64,000 nucleotides of DNA from JBHFEI01 sp041928815 (GCF_041928815.1 NZ_JBHFEI010000001.1:186001-250000); one strand, 5' to 3'. Positions 25,664 to 34,580 are shown, numbered from the stretch's first letter. A program made the numbers and translations. The notes: a model not told the origin generated them from the letters alone.

Positions 25664-27658
25664 ATGTTTGACACCGAGGACAACAACCGGCCGAAGCGCC
25701 CGCGCTCCCTGCTCGACGTCCCGGCCGATGTCGGGCGCCGGCCGTCCGCCCGTTCGTCCGCGGATGGCGAGAAGGCGGCCGCGCGGCCGCGCGCGGCCCG
25801 GGTTGCCGAACCGCATGCGAGCGTTGCGGAAACCGTCGTGCCGCGTCCGCCCGAGGCCGCCCAGACGGAGCGTCCGCTCTTCGACCTCGCGCTGATCCTG
25901 CGTTCCGTCTGGCAGGTGCGCTACCTCGTCATCGGCCTCACCGTCGCCGGCGCGATCGGCGGGGCGACGCTCGCGGTGATGACGCCGAGCAGCTATGTGG
26001 CGGAAAGCAAGCTCTATGTCGATCCGCGCGAGGTCCGCCTGACCGATTCCGACCTGTCGAAGCAGAGCCTTGCGACCGAGGGCATCCTGGCGCTCGTCGA
26101 CAGCCAGATCGAGGTGCTGCGTTCGCGCGACGTGCTGGAGCGGGTGGTGCGCACGCTCGGGCTCGAGCGCGACGCGGAATTCGGCACGGCCGTTACGGCC
26201 GCGCCCGGCGGGTTCGGCCGCGGCATCGCCGTCATGAAGGAGATCGTCTTCGGCAAGGCGGAGACGAAGGCTGCGACACCGGACCAGGTCGATGCCAGGA
26301 CGATGGAAAACCTCGCCAAGGCCGTGACCGTCGCCCGCGACCCGAAGACCTTCATCGTCTCCGTGTCGGTCAAATCCCGCGATCCCTCGAAATCGGCGCG
26401 GATCGTCAACCAGCTCGTCTCGACCTTCCTCGACGCCGAATCGGCGGCGCAGGCGGATTTCTTCCAGCGCACCACCGAGGCGCTCGACGGCCGTATCGCG
26501 CAGTTGCGCAAGGAACTCGACATCGCGGAAAAGGCGGTCGAAACCTACAAGGCGGAAAACGACATCGTCGGCGCCGCCGGCGAGCTGATCTCCGACAAGC
26601 AGCTCCTCAGCCTCAACGACCAGGTCGGCGGCGCGCGCACGCGCATGGCCGATGCCCGCGCCAAGGCGGAACTCGCCGCCAAGATCCAGCTTAACGACGT
26701 GCTCAGCGGCGCCTTCCCCGAGGAACTTGCCTCGCCGACGCTCGCCGAACTGCGCAAGCAATATGCCGAGGCCCGCGCCCGGCTCGGCGCGCTCGATGCC
26801 AGCCTCGGCCCGCGCCATCCGCAGCGGCTCGCGGCCGAGCAGTCGCTGGACGTATCGCGCTCCGAGATCGGCAACGAGCTGCGCCGCATCGCCGCGACGG
26901 CGCAGACCGAATACCAGCGCGCCCAGGCGGCCGAGGCCGACCTGATGCAGCAGCTGAACGTACAGAAGTCCAGGCAGGTGAACGCCTCGAACGGCTTCGT
27001 CGAACTGCGCGAGCTGGAGCGCAAGGCCGCGGCGACGCAGGTGATTTACGAAAACTTCCTGAAGCGCGTGCGCGAGACGGGCGAGGAAGAAAAGCTCACC
27101 TCGAAGAACATCCGCGTCATCTCGGCGGCTGAACCGCCGCTGCAGCCGGTCGGCCCGTCGCGCAAGCTGATCGCGATCGGCGGCATGCTGGCCGGGTTCG
27201 CCGCCGGGATCGGCGTCGGCGTCGCGCTCGGCATGATCCGCAGCCTGAGGGCGCTGTTCAACGGCGGCGCGGAACCCTCCCCCGTCCGGCCGCAGGCAGC
27301 GATGCCCCGCCCGCTCGCCGACCCGGTCGCCGGGCGGCGCGATCCGGCCGCGACGCCCCGGCCACGGTCGCAGCCGCTCCCGGACGAGGACCTCGACGAG
27401 GAAGCGGTGGAGATCGCGGCTCCGGCCGCGCCGGCGCGATCACGCGGCGAGGACCGTCGCGCGGGCGCGCAACCGGAAAGCGTCCGTGCGTTTCGCGCCT
27501 CCGACCATTCGCTGGCAGCCCTCAATGCGGCGCGCGGCGCTGCGCGGCCAACCGTGGAGGCGACGCCGCCGGAGATCGCCGAGGTGCGCGACACGCTGCG
27601 GGCGCTGCGTTCCCGCGTCGAGACCTATGCGCGCCAGCAATCGGCGCGGCGTGGCTGA
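25664..27658 (+). CDS. GumC/Wzz-type polysaccharide co-polymerase (exopolysaccharide transport protein)
   Basis: The protein has 664 residues from the ATG at 25664. A disordered N-terminal region precedes the first membrane helix (residues of about 88-106, YLVIGLTVAGAIGGATLAVM). The Wzz region follows (SSYVAESKLYVDPREVRLTD), then a long coiled coil (residues of about 255-460), the GNVR-type ELRELERKAAATQVIYENFL segment, and a second helix near residues 510-530 after EPPLQPVGPSRK. The C-terminus is a Pro/Ala/Arg-rich tail; no Walker A or tyrosine-kinase domain is present. Such proteins set chain length and link to the outer membrane exporter. Confidence 0.87.
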   Translation: MFDTEDNNRPKRPRSLLDVPADVGRRPSARSSADGEKAAARPRAARVAEPHASVAETVVPRPPEAAQTERPLFDLALILRSVWQVRYLVIGLTVAGAIGGATLAVMTPSSYVAESKLYVDPREVRLTDSDLSKQSLATEGILALVDSQIEVLRSRDVLERVVRTLGLERDAEFGTAVTAAPGGFGRGIAVMKEIVFGKAETKAATPDQVDARTMENLAKAVTVARDPKTFIVSVSVKSRDPSKSARIVNQLVSTFLDAESAAQADFFQRTTEALDGRIAQLRKELDIAEKAVETYKAENDIVGAAGELISDKQLLSLNDQVGGARTRMADARAKAELAAKIQLNDVLSGAFPEELASPTLAELRKQYAEARARLGALDASLGPRHPQRLAAEQSLDVSRSEIGNELRRIAATAQTEYQRAQAAEADLMQQLNVQKSRQVNASNGFVELRELERKAAATQVIYENFLKRVRETGEEEKLTSKNIRVISAAEPPLQPVGPSRKLIAIGGMLAGFAAGIGVGVALGMIRSLRALFNGGAEPSPVRPQAAMPRPLADPVAGRRDPAATPRPRSQPLPDEDLDEEAVEIAAPAAPARSRGEDRRAGAQPESVRAFRASDHSLAALNAARGAARPTVEATPPEIAEVRDTLRALRSRVETYARQQSARRG

Positions 27659-27820
27659 CGGATCAGGACGCACGCCTCCCATCTGAGGCCTTCTGTCGCC
27701 ACGGGCGCTCTCGCCCTTGCAATTCGGCGATTTGGACAGCATAGGGCGCAGTGAGGCGATCCCGCCGCGTCGGCGGCTCTAGACTGGCCTCAACGAGAAA
27801 GAACGCCAGGGAGAGATGCT

Positions 27821-28720
27821 GTGACGACTGTAATCGATGGCCGCCGGGTTGCGGCCTCCGTCATCGAGGCGGTGACCGCCGCCTCGGCCGCGCTCCAGTC
27901 CGACACCGGCATCCGCACAGGGCTGGCTGTGGTCATCGTCGGCAACGATCCGGCAAGCCATGCCTATGTCTCGGCGAAGAGCCGCATGGCCAAGCAGTGC
28001 GGCTTCCACTCGGTCCAGCACACGCTGCCGGAGGCGACGACGCAGGAGGAGCTTCAGGCGCTCGTCGCCGACCTCAACGCCGATCCCGCGATCCACGGCA
28101 TCCTCGTGCAACTGCCGCTGCCCAGGCACCTGAAGGCGGAGCCGGTGATCCAGTCGATCCTGCCGGATAAGGACGTCGACGGGCTGCACGTCGTCAATGC
28201 CGGAAAGCTCGCGACCGGCGATCTCGAGGGCGGCCTCGTCTCCTGCACGCCGGCCGGCGCGATGGTCTTCGTCCGCGACACCCACGGCGCCGACCTCTCC
28301 GGCCTCAACGCCGTCGTCATCGGCCGGTCCAATCTCTTCGGCAAGCCGATGTCGGCGCTGCTGCTCGCCGCCAACGCCACCGTGACGACGGCGCATTCGC
28401 GCACCAAGGATCTTGCCGCCGTCTGCCGCAACGCCGACATCCTCGTCGCCGCGGTCGGACGCGCGGAAATGGTGAAGGCAGACTGGGTGAAGCCCGGTGC
28501 AACGGTGATCGACGTCGGCATCAACCGGATCGACGCGCCGGAAAAGGGCGAAGGCAAGTCGCGGCTCGTCGGCGACGTCGCCTTCGAGGACTGCGCCAAG
28601 GTCGCCGGCGTCATCACCCCCGTCCCCGGCGGCGTCGGTCCGATGACCATCGCCATGCTGATGGCCAATACCGTGATCGCCGCCCACCGCAAGGCGGGCA
28701 GGAAGGCGCCGCGATTTTGA
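27821..28720 (+). CDS. folD: bifunctional methylenetetrahydrofolate dehydrogenase/methenyltetrahydrofolate cyclohydrolase FolD
   Basis: The protein has 299 residues from a GTG preceded by GGGAGAG. FolD interconverts methylene-, methenyl- and 10-formyl-tetrahydrofolate in the cytosol using NADP. Signature segments are visible: VGNDPASHAYVSAKSRMAK with the catalytic Lys, ILVQLPLPRH, PDKDVDGLH, VVIGRSNLFGKPMSALLL for nucleotide binding, and TPVPGGVGPMTIAML near the C-terminus. It is a housekeeping gene lying between the polysaccharide and flagellar regions and is followed by a convergent small membrane protein gene. Confidence 0.96.
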   Translation: MTTVIDGRRVAASVIEAVTAASAALQSDTGIRTGLAVVIVGNDPASHAYVSAKSRMAKQCGFHSVQHTLPEATTQEELQALVADLNADPAIHGILVQLPLPRHLKAEPVIQSILPDKDVDGLHVVNAGKLATGDLEGGLVSCTPAGAMVFVRDTHGADLSGLNAVVIGRSNLFGKPMSALLLAANATVTTAHSRTKDLAAVCRNADILVAAVGRAEMVKADWVKPGATVIDVGINRIDAPEKGEGKSRLVGDVAFEDCAKVAGVITPVPGGVGPMTIAMLMANTVIAAHRKAGRKAPRF

Positions 28721-28776
28721 GGCAGGGTGCGGGCGCAACGGCCTCGACAGGGTCGCAACCGTGGCGCGCCCGTGCC

Positions 28777-28971
28777 TCAAGGGTTTGGCGGAAGCGGATT
28801 GCGCGGCAGCCTCTGCACCTTCCAGGACTCCGGCCACAGGCCGGCATATTCCAGGCCGACAAGGATGGCGGCGGCGATCACCACGATCGCGGCGATCCAC
28901 AGCCATTGCCGGGACGGCGGGCGGCGCAGCCAGAGCGCCATGCGCACGAGAAGATGGGCGAACTGATCCAT
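28777..28971 (-). CDS. small membrane protein, hypothetical
   Basis: The protein has 64 residues with one clear membrane helix (WLWIAAIVVIAAAILVGLEY, residues of about 23-42). It is flanked by a basic N-terminal segment (RMALWLRRPPSR) and a Pro/Arg-rich tail. No family is recognised. Small proteins of this shape occur next to folD in rhizobial genomes as far as I recall, which supports reality. The ribosome binding site is weak. It is convergent with folD. Confidence 0.62.
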   Translation of the reverse strand: MDQFAHLLVRMALWLRRPPSRQWLWIAAIVVIAAAILVGLEYAGLWPESWKVQRLPRNPLPPNP

Positions 28972-29032
28972 CGCCGATCTATAGACCGGAAGGACGGCCG
29001 AGGGAAACGGCTTTGGTGCCGACCGGCGGGCG

Positions 29033-29596
29033 TCAGTGGCCGCCGGTCGACCCGCCGGCCTTGCCGGGCGGATGGTCGTTGGCCACCGTCCCGTTCCTGT
29101 CGACGAGCGGCACCGGCTTCTCGCGCGTGTCGGTGCTGTTGGCGATGCGGGTGACGTCGTCCTTGGTCAGGAATTCGAGCTGCTCGACATAGACCTCCCA
29201 GATGACCTCGCCGTGCAGGTTGCGGTTGATGCCGTCCTTCACCATGTCCTTGAAGGCCTGCAGCTCGAAGCTCTTCTGCTGGGTGACGTCGATGATGCGC
29301 TCGCCGACGAGCGTGTCATAGAGCGCGTCGGTCAACGCGTTCTTCAGCGGCACGTCGAGGGTCTTCAGCTTGTCCTTGCGCGCCGAGAAGGAAAGCTTCG
29401 TCAGGAAATAGCCGCGCACGCCGCCATCGCCGATCGCCGGGATGGTGATCAGGTCGCCGGGGACGTATTCCTCGTTGGCGCGGCGCTCCGCATCGGCCTC
29501 GCTCACCGGCGGCGCCGAGGCATGCTGCACCGAAAAATAGACGGCGCCGAGCGTGACCGAGCAGACCCAGACGCCGGTGATCAGGAGCTTCAGCAT
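29033..29596 (-). CDS. membrane-anchored protein of the flagellar region, possibly FliL-like
   Basis: The protein has 187 residues with an N-terminal membrane helix (LLITGVWVCSVTLGAVYF, residues of about 4-21) and a periplasmic remainder. A region of about 100 residues (YFLTKLSFSARKDKLKTLDV onward) has a strand-helix pattern like the FliL periplasmic domain. It includes helices (NALTDALYDTLVGERIIDV, KDMVKDGINRNL) and a final strand (VIWEVYVEQLEFL). This is a resemblance, not a proven homology; a clear fliL is present elsewhere (53566-54084). It starts with a TGATG one-base overlap with the upstream FlgN-like gene and ends the large flagellar gene set. Confidence 0.65.
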   Translation of the reverse strand: MLKLLITGVWVCSVTLGAVYFSVQHASAPPVSEADAERRANEEYVPGDLITIPAIGDGGVRGYFLTKLSFSARKDKLKTLDVPLKNALTDALYDTLVGERIIDVTQQKSFELQAFKDMVKDGINRNLHGEVIWEVYVEQLEFLTKDDVTRIANSTDTREKPVPLVDRNGTVANDHPPGKAGGSTGGH

Positions 29597-29964
29597 CAGA
29601 CGTCGCTGTAGCGGAACTGCTGCTCGGAATAGATGCCGTCCGCGTCAGCCTCCTTCACGGCCGTCTTCAGGATGTCGACGACCGAGCGGATCGCATCCAT
29701 ATGGGCTTCGACCTTGAGGGAATTGGCCTCGAGCTTGCGGCGGATGTGCCGGGTCTGGGCGACGAAGGTCGCCGGAATCTCGATCTCGCCGCCATTGCGC
29801 TGCAACATGGTCAGTTCGTAGAGGCAGCGGCTCTTGTGGGCGTTGGAGACCTTCAGGTCGAAGGTCGGATCGACGCCGATCCGGTTGTTCTCGTTGTCGA
29901 TGATCATTTCCAGTCGGCCCAGCACGTTCTGGATCCGCACATGGCTCGGCGTTGCAACGTCCAT
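29596..29964 (-). CDS. FlgN-like flagellar chaperone
   Basis: The protein has 122 residues, nearly all helical. It has the pattern of FlgN-type export chaperones: an N-terminal helix (IQNVLGRLEMIIDNEN), a middle KSRCLYELTMLQR segment and a C-terminal amphipathic helix (LKVEAHMDAIRSVVDILK) ending in YSEQQFRYSDV. FlgN binds the C-termini of FlgK and FlgL before export. Its place after flgJ in the flagellar cluster fits. The assignment is by pattern and context, not strong identity. It lies about 190 bases after flgJ, with a palindromic repeat element in between. Confidence 0.62.
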   Translation of the reverse strand: MDVATPSHVRIQNVLGRLEMIIDNENNRIGVDPTFDLKVSNAHKSRCLYELTMLQRNGGEIEIPATFVAQTRHIRRKLEANSLKVEAHMDAIRSVVDILKTAVKEADADGIYSEQQFRYSDV

Positions 29965-30035
29965 TCTTCCGCTCCCGCTTGATCGCGTCCTTGCGTCCGG
30001 GCCCCTCGGGTCGAGGGACGGCCGGCGCGCCGGTT

Positions 30036-30138
30036 AGAACATTTCTGGTGATCTCGGGATCACCTTCAACGCTCTATGCTCTTGTTTTTAGCGCATTGTC
30101 CGACGCCGAAGCGATCACGCTTCGGCTGGAAATGCTCT
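30036..30138. repeat. rhizobial intergenic palindromic repeat (two-hairpin element)
   Basis: This is a 103-bp element with terminal inverted repeats AGAACATTTC (30036-30045) and GAAATGCTCT (30129-30138). Inside are two perfect stems: GGTGATC/GATCACC at 30047-30064 and CCGAAGCG/CGCTTCGG at 30106-30125. The sequence is of the kind repeated many times in intergenic regions of Rhizobium and Agrobacterium. It separates flgJ from the FlgN-like gene. Confidence 0.72.
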
Positions 30139-30154
30139 GGTGTCGTCGTTTCGC

Positions 30155-30736
30155 TCAGACCGCGCCGGAGACCGCCGCGGGCCCCGCCTCGTCGTCCGTC
30201 AGGCTGGAGACGGCCTTGCGCTCGTACTCCTGGACCATGCTGGCGGCGACGTTGACATTGTTGCCGCCCGTCTCGGCGTTCACCCGGTCGGTCGCGCTGT
30301 CGGCAAAGACGCTGCTGCCGCCGGAAAGCCGGGCGGCGATGCCGATGCCGTCGCCTTCGGCGAGCGCCGCGCCGAGCTGGTCGGCCATCATGCTCTTCCA
30401 CATGTCGCCGGCCGTGCCCTTGCCGTAGATGCCCTCGCTGTCGGAGGGCAGCATCGACTTGACGAAATTCTGCAGCACCATCGCCTCGAACTTGCGGTAG
30501 ACCTCGGGGATCTTCGGCGCCTCGGTGCGATTGCTGATGTCGCTGAGGCTCGCCGTGCCCTTGTTGCCGCCGAGAAGCGAGACGGCGCTGGCAAAGCCGT
30601 TGCCGGCGTCGGCAAGGCTCGTCGCCTCGAAGGCGGCCTTGTTGGCCTTGAGCTTCGCCTGCGCTTCCTGCACCTGCGTCGGGTCGGCCGCGCGCACGAC
30701 GTCGAGCACGAGGTCGCTCGGGGGGGAGATCGCCAT
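30155..30736 (-). CDS. flgJ: flagellar rod-binding protein FlgJ (rod-cap domain only)
   Basis: The protein has 193 residues; the start MAISPPSD at 30736 is preceded by AAGGAAGGA. The rod-binding domain is visible (IPEVYRKFEAMVLQNFVKSML, GKGTAGDMWKSMMADQLG). FlgJ caps the growing rod in the periplasm. The C-terminal muramidase domain of enterobacterial FlgJ is absent, as usual in alphaproteobacteria; the lytic transglycosylase gene at 40596-41150 may supply that function. It follows the FliJ-like gene on the same strand after a 122-base gap. Confidence 0.85.
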   Translation of the reverse strand: MAISPPSDLVLDVVRAADPTQVQEAQAKLKANKAAFEATSLADAGNGFASAVSLLGGNKGTASLSDISNRTEAPKIPEVYRKFEAMVLQNFVKSMLPSDSEGIYGKGTAGDMWKSMMADQLGAALAEGDGIGIAARLSGGSSVFADSATDRVNAETGGNNVNVAASMVQEYERKAVSSLTDDEAGPAAVSGAV

Positions 30737-30858
30737 CTTCGTCCTTCCTTGGCGGCAGACGGCCATGCGCGTTCGCGCCCCTGGCCGGGAGACACCCTAT
30801 CCATCCATGCGTTGAAGCATCGTGCCGCGCCGCCTCATGGGCGCGTCCCTTGGAAGCA

Positions 30859-31272
30859 CTATCGCGGCTCAACCTTACCGGAAGCTGGCGCGGCCCGCAG
30901 CACATGCTGGTCGACGAGGTCGTAGATGGCGTTGTCCGCCTCCTCCCGGTCCTCGGCGGTGCGGGCGTCGAGCATGTGCTCCTCCAGCCGGTCGGCCTTG
31001 GCCCGCTCGCGCAGCACCCGGTTCTCGTGCACCTGCTGCAATTCGGCGAGCATCTGGTCCTTGCCGGCGAGCCTGCCGAGCTGCGAGGCGTAGTGGCCGG
31101 AAAACATCCGGTGCAGCGGATGGACGGACCCCATCGCGTCGGCGACGACGTCGATCGTCACGGCGAGTTCGCGCCGCTGGCGCGCCGTCTCGGCGAGATC
31201 GTTTTCGGCCATCTGCTCGAGATGCCGCTGCACGGCGACGAGGCGTTTCAGCTTTTCCGAACGGGTCTTCAT
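30859..31272 (-). CDS. coiled-coil flagellar protein, FliJ-like
   Basis: The protein has 137 residues, almost entirely charged alpha-helix (KLKRLVAVQRHLEQMAENDL, then ERAKADRLEEHMLDARTAED). The heptad-like pattern, length and position directly after fliR (3-base gap) suggest the FliJ role of escorting export chaperones to the FliI ATPase and FlhA. Identity to classical FliJ is not evident, so this is a structural and contextual guess. No membrane segment or signal peptide. Confidence 0.6.
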   Translation of the reverse strand: MKTRSEKLKRLVAVQRHLEQMAENDLAETARQRRELAVTIDVVADAMGSVHPLHRMFSGHYASQLGRLAGKDQMLAELQQVHENRVLRERAKADRLEEHMLDARTAEDREEADNAIYDLVDQHVLRAAPASGKVEPR

Positions 31273-31275
31273 GGA

Positions 31276-32028
31276 TCACAATCCCTGCATGACGGTGACG
31301 AAGCCGTCGGCGAAGAGCTTCAGCATCGCGGCGATGCCGAGATAGACGAGGAACAGCCCGCCCATCATAAGGTAGGGCGCCGAGATGAAGGAAATCGGAA
31401 TCTGCGGCGCCAGCTTGTTGACGAGGCCGATCGACATGTTGAAGAGCAGGCCGTAGATGATGTAGGGGCTCGCCAGCCGCAGCATGATCATGAAGATCTG
31501 GCCGAGAGAATCGGTCAATGTCACCAGCACGGCCTGGGCGTCGAAGGCTGCCCCCGGCGGCATCACGCGATAGGATTGCGCGATCGCCTCGAAGATCACA
31601 TGGTGGAAATCCAGCATGAAGAGCACGAGAAGCCCGGCGAAGGAGATCATGTTGGTGAGCTGGTTCTCGGCCGTGTCCTCCAGCACGTCGTTCATCGGCG
31701 GCGCGTTGAAGCCGATCATCATGGTGATGACCGTGCCGGTGAACTGCAGGCCGAGCACGTAGTAGCGGGCGACGAGGCCGATGACGACGCCGACGATCAC
31801 CTCGATGCCGACGAGGCGGACATAGGCGAGGTCCTGGCCGCCGACCTTCGGATAGATGTCGTCCCACATGATCGGCAGGATCGCCATCGAGACGGCGACG
31901 GCGATCATCAGCCGCAGCATCATCGGCACGCGGGCGGTGGAGAATCCGGGCATCACCATGATGGCGCCGCCGATGCGGCAGAAGGCCGCGAACAGCGCCA
32001 GGATGGTGCCTTCCGGATCGGTGATCAC
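31276..32028 (-). CDS. fliR: flagellar export gate protein FliR
   Basis: The protein has 250 residues from a GTG at 32028 that overlaps the flhA stop (GTGA); this sets the start (VITDPEGTILALFAAFCRIG). Six hydrophobic segments are visible, including VSMAILPIMWDDIYP and IEVIVGVVIGLVARYYVLG. The motif FAGLLVLFMLDFHHVI matches the FliR family. FliR with FliP and FliQ forms the export gate inside the basal body. The long in-frame sequence upstream of the GTG is only the flhA shadow. Confidence 0.92.
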   Translation of the reverse strand: MITDPEGTILALFAAFCRIGGAIMVMPGFSTARVPMMLRLMIAVAVSMAILPIMWDDIYPKVGGQDLAYVRLVGIEVIVGVVIGLVARYYVLGLQFTGTVITMMIGFNAPPMNDVLEDTAENQLTNMISFAGLLVLFMLDFHHVIFEAIAQSYRVMPPGAAFDAQAVLVTLTDSLGQIFMIMLRLASPYIIYGLLFNMSIGLVNKLAPQIPISFISAPYLMMGGLFLVYLGIAAMLKLFADGFVTVMQGL

Positions 32029-34115
32029 GAGATCGAGCCGATGATCTTGATCTCCAGCCCCTTGGCGAGCTCGACATGGGAGAGAACCGGCAAGGTGGCG
32101 AAGAGGCGCTCGATGATCATGCGCACATAGGAGCGGGATTCGGGCGAACTTACCAGAACAAACGGCATGCCGCGGTCGAGATGCTCGCGGATGACCTTGG
32201 TCGCCTGCTCGCTGAACTCCTCCAGGTGCCGCGGGTCGATGTCGAACTCGACGACCTCGCCCTTGGCGTCGCGCTTCAGCGCCTGGTGGAAGACCATGTC
32301 CCACTTGTTGCCGAGACGCAGCACGCGCAGCACGCCATTGTCGGCGAGGTCGCCGCAGAGCTGCTGCGACATGCGCACCCGCACATGCTCGACGATCTGC
32401 TCGGTCTTCCTCACATGCGGCGCGAGCTCGGCGACGGCTTCGAGGATCAGATGCAGGTTGCGGATCGAGACGCGCTCGGCGAGCAGCAGCTTCAGCACCG
32501 CCTGCAGGCCGGAATAGGACATGTGCGAGGTGCAGATCTCGTCGGCGAGCTTGCGGTATTCCGGATCGAGCCGCTCGATCAGGATCTTGACATCCTTGTA
32601 GGAGAGAAGCTGCGGCAGGTTGTTGCGGATCACCTCCGACAGATGGGTCAGCACGACCGAGACGTTGTCGATCGGGTGGAATCCCTCGCGCTTCAGGTCC
32701 TCGGTGAACGTTTCGAGGATCGAGACGGCGGGCATGCCGAAGGCGGGCTCGCGGATCTCGTCGCCGGGCACGCTCGGCCGGCGGCCGCCGCCGGTGACGA
32801 CCAGCACCTCGCCGACGCGCACCGTGTTGGAGGCGATCGTCGTGCCGTGGATCTTGATGTGGTAGGCCTTGTCCGGAATGGTGATGTCGTCCGACACCTT
32901 GATCTCGGGCACGACCAGACCGTATTGCGCGGCGAACTTGCGGCGCATCTTGCCGACGCGGAAGGCGAGTTCCTGATGCGAGCCGAGCAGGCGGGTGGAG
33001 ACCTGCTTGCCGAGCAGCAGCTCGATCTCCGGCGTCTTCAGCACCGACTTGACCGAATCCTTGTCGGACGCCTCCTTGACCTCCTGCTGGGCCTGCGCCT
33101 CGATCGCCCGGCGCTTCTCGGCCTCCGCCTCCATGCGGCGCGGGATGACGAAGCCGAGGAAGGCCATGCCGCCGCCGAGGATGGCGAAGGGCATGAACGG
33201 AAGGCCGGGCATGAAGGCGAGCAGCAGCAGCAGGCCGGAGGAGACCATCAGCGCCTTCGGATAGCGGCCGAGCTGGCCGATGACCGCCTGGTCGGTCGAG
33301 CCGGTGGCGCCGCCGCGCGAGACGATGAGGCCGGCGGCGAGCGAGACGATGAGGGCGGGGATCTGCGAGACGATGCCGTCGCCGACGGAGAGCTTGACGA
33401 AGACGTCGGCCGCCTCGCCGATCGGCATGCCGTGGCGGACATAACCGATGATGATGCCGCCGAAGACGTTGATCGCGGTGATGATCAGGCCGGCGACCGC
33501 ATCGCCGCGTACGAATTTCGACGCACCGTCCATCGCGCCGAAGAAGGAGCTTTCCTCCTCCAGTTCGGCGCGCCGGCGCTGGGCCTCCTTCTCGTCGATG
33601 AGGCCCGAGGAGAGATCGGCGTCGATCGCCATCTGCTTGCCGGGGATCGCATCGAGGGTGAAGCGGGCGCCGACTTCCGCGATGCGGGTGGCGCCCTTGG
33701 TGATGACGATGAAGTTGACCGTGATCAGGATCAGGAAGACGATCAGACCGATGACGAAGTCGCCCGACATCACGAGGCTGGCGAAGCCGGCGATGACGCC
33801 GCCCGCCGCATCGTGCCCCTGATGGCCGTGGGAGAGGATGACGCGGGTCGTGGCGATGTTGAGCGACAGGCGCACCATCGTCGAGATCAGCAGGATCGTC
33901 GGGAAGGACGAGAAGTCGAGCGGCTTCTGGATCCACAGCGCGACCATCAGGATGAGGATCGAGAACGAGATCGAGAAGGCGAGCCCGATGTCGATCATCA
34001 GCGGCGGGATCGGCAGGAACAGGATCGCCAGGATCGCGATGATGCCGATGGCGAAACCGATGTCGCGCCCTTTCGGGGCGACCTTGGGGATGATCAGAGC
34101 AGCCTGTTGCGCCAT
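32025..34115 (-). CDS. flhA: flagellar export protein FlhA
   Basis: The protein has 696 residues, typical of FlhA. The N-terminal half has about eight membrane segments beginning IGFAIGIIAILAILFLPIPP. It also has the FHIPEP-region equivalents FTLDAIPGKQMAIDADL and AGLIVSRGG. The C-terminal cytoplasmic domain (from about residue 330) docks chaperone-substrate complexes. It includes VSDDITIPDKAYHIKIHG and YSGLQAVLKLLLAERVSIRN. It is the central component of the export gate. It lies 149 bases after fliQ, so its own promoter is possible. Confidence 0.96.
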   Translation of the reverse strand: MAQQAALIIPKVAPKGRDIGFAIGIIAILAILFLPIPPLMIDIGLAFSISFSILILMVALWIQKPLDFSSFPTILLISTMVRLSLNIATTRVILSHGHQGHDAAGGVIAGFASLVMSGDFVIGLIVFLILITVNFIVITKGATRIAEVGARFTLDAIPGKQMAIDADLSSGLIDEKEAQRRRAELEEESSFFGAMDGASKFVRGDAVAGLIITAINVFGGIIIGYVRHGMPIGEAADVFVKLSVGDGIVSQIPALIVSLAAGLIVSRGGATGSTDQAVIGQLGRYPKALMVSSGLLLLLAFMPGLPFMPFAILGGGMAFLGFVIPRRMEAEAEKRRAIEAQAQQEVKEASDKDSVKSVLKTPEIELLLGKQVSTRLLGSHQELAFRVGKMRRKFAAQYGLVVPEIKVSDDITIPDKAYHIKIHGTTIASNTVRVGEVLVVTGGGRRPSVPGDEIREPAFGMPAVSILETFTEDLKREGFHPIDNVSVVLTHLSEVIRNNLPQLLSYKDVKILIERLDPEYRKLADEICTSHMSYSGLQAVLKLLLAERVSIRNLHLILEAVAELAPHVRKTEQIVEHVRVRMSQQLCGDLADNGVLRVLRLGNKWDMVFHQALKRDAKGEVVEFDIDPRHLEEFSEQATKVIREHLDRGMPFVLVSSPESRSYVRMIIERLFATLPVLSHVELAKGLEIKIIGSIS

Positions 34116-34264
34116 GATGTCTTCCGTCTCTTCATGAGAAGGGAGGCGGCAGGACCGCCCGATGCGACCACAGGCCTAAAGGACGAAGCTTGCGCGGGGG
34201 ATGCGGCACCGGCCCAGGGCTCGCCCTCCCTGCGTCACGCGTTCGACGGGGGAGACGGCCTGTC

Positions 34265-34531
34265 TCAGAAGCCGGACTGGATGCGCGAGAAGACGAGATT
34301 GGTGAAGATCGAGATCTGCGAGCCGACGAAGGGCGCGGAGACGGCGACCGTGATCATCACGGCGAGGATCTTCGGCACGAAGGTGAGGGTCATTTCCTGC
34401 ACCTGGGTCAGCGCCTGGATGAGCGCGATGACGACGCCGACCACCATGGCGGCGAGAACGGCGGGGCCCGACGCCACGACGACGGTCCAGATCGCGGCCT
34501 GGACGATATCGAGGGCGTCGGCTTCATTCAT
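34265..34531 (-). CDS. fliQ: flagellar export gate protein FliQ
   Basis: The protein has 88 residues, the standard length. Two membrane helices are visible (AIWTVVVASGPAVLAAMVVG and VPKILAVMITVAVSAPFVG) with the family motif ALTQVQEMTLTFVPK between them. It forms the export gate with FliP and FliR. It lies between flgD and flhA in the same orientation. Confidence 0.95.
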   Translation of the reverse strand: MNEADALDIVQAAIWTVVVASGPAVLAAMVVGVVIALIQALTQVQEMTLTFVPKILAVMITVAVSAPFVGSQISIFTNLVFSRIQSGF

Positions 34532-34580
34532 GGGAACGTCCCGGTCTTGCCCTCACCGGGCCTTGCGTGGTCTGTCGGGC

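Noticed and set aside
27659..27820. GGGCGCTCTCGCCC stem after the GumC-type gene as a terminator
   Set aside because: The stem is only 4 bp and is followed by TTGCAATTC rather than a T-run; too weak to call.
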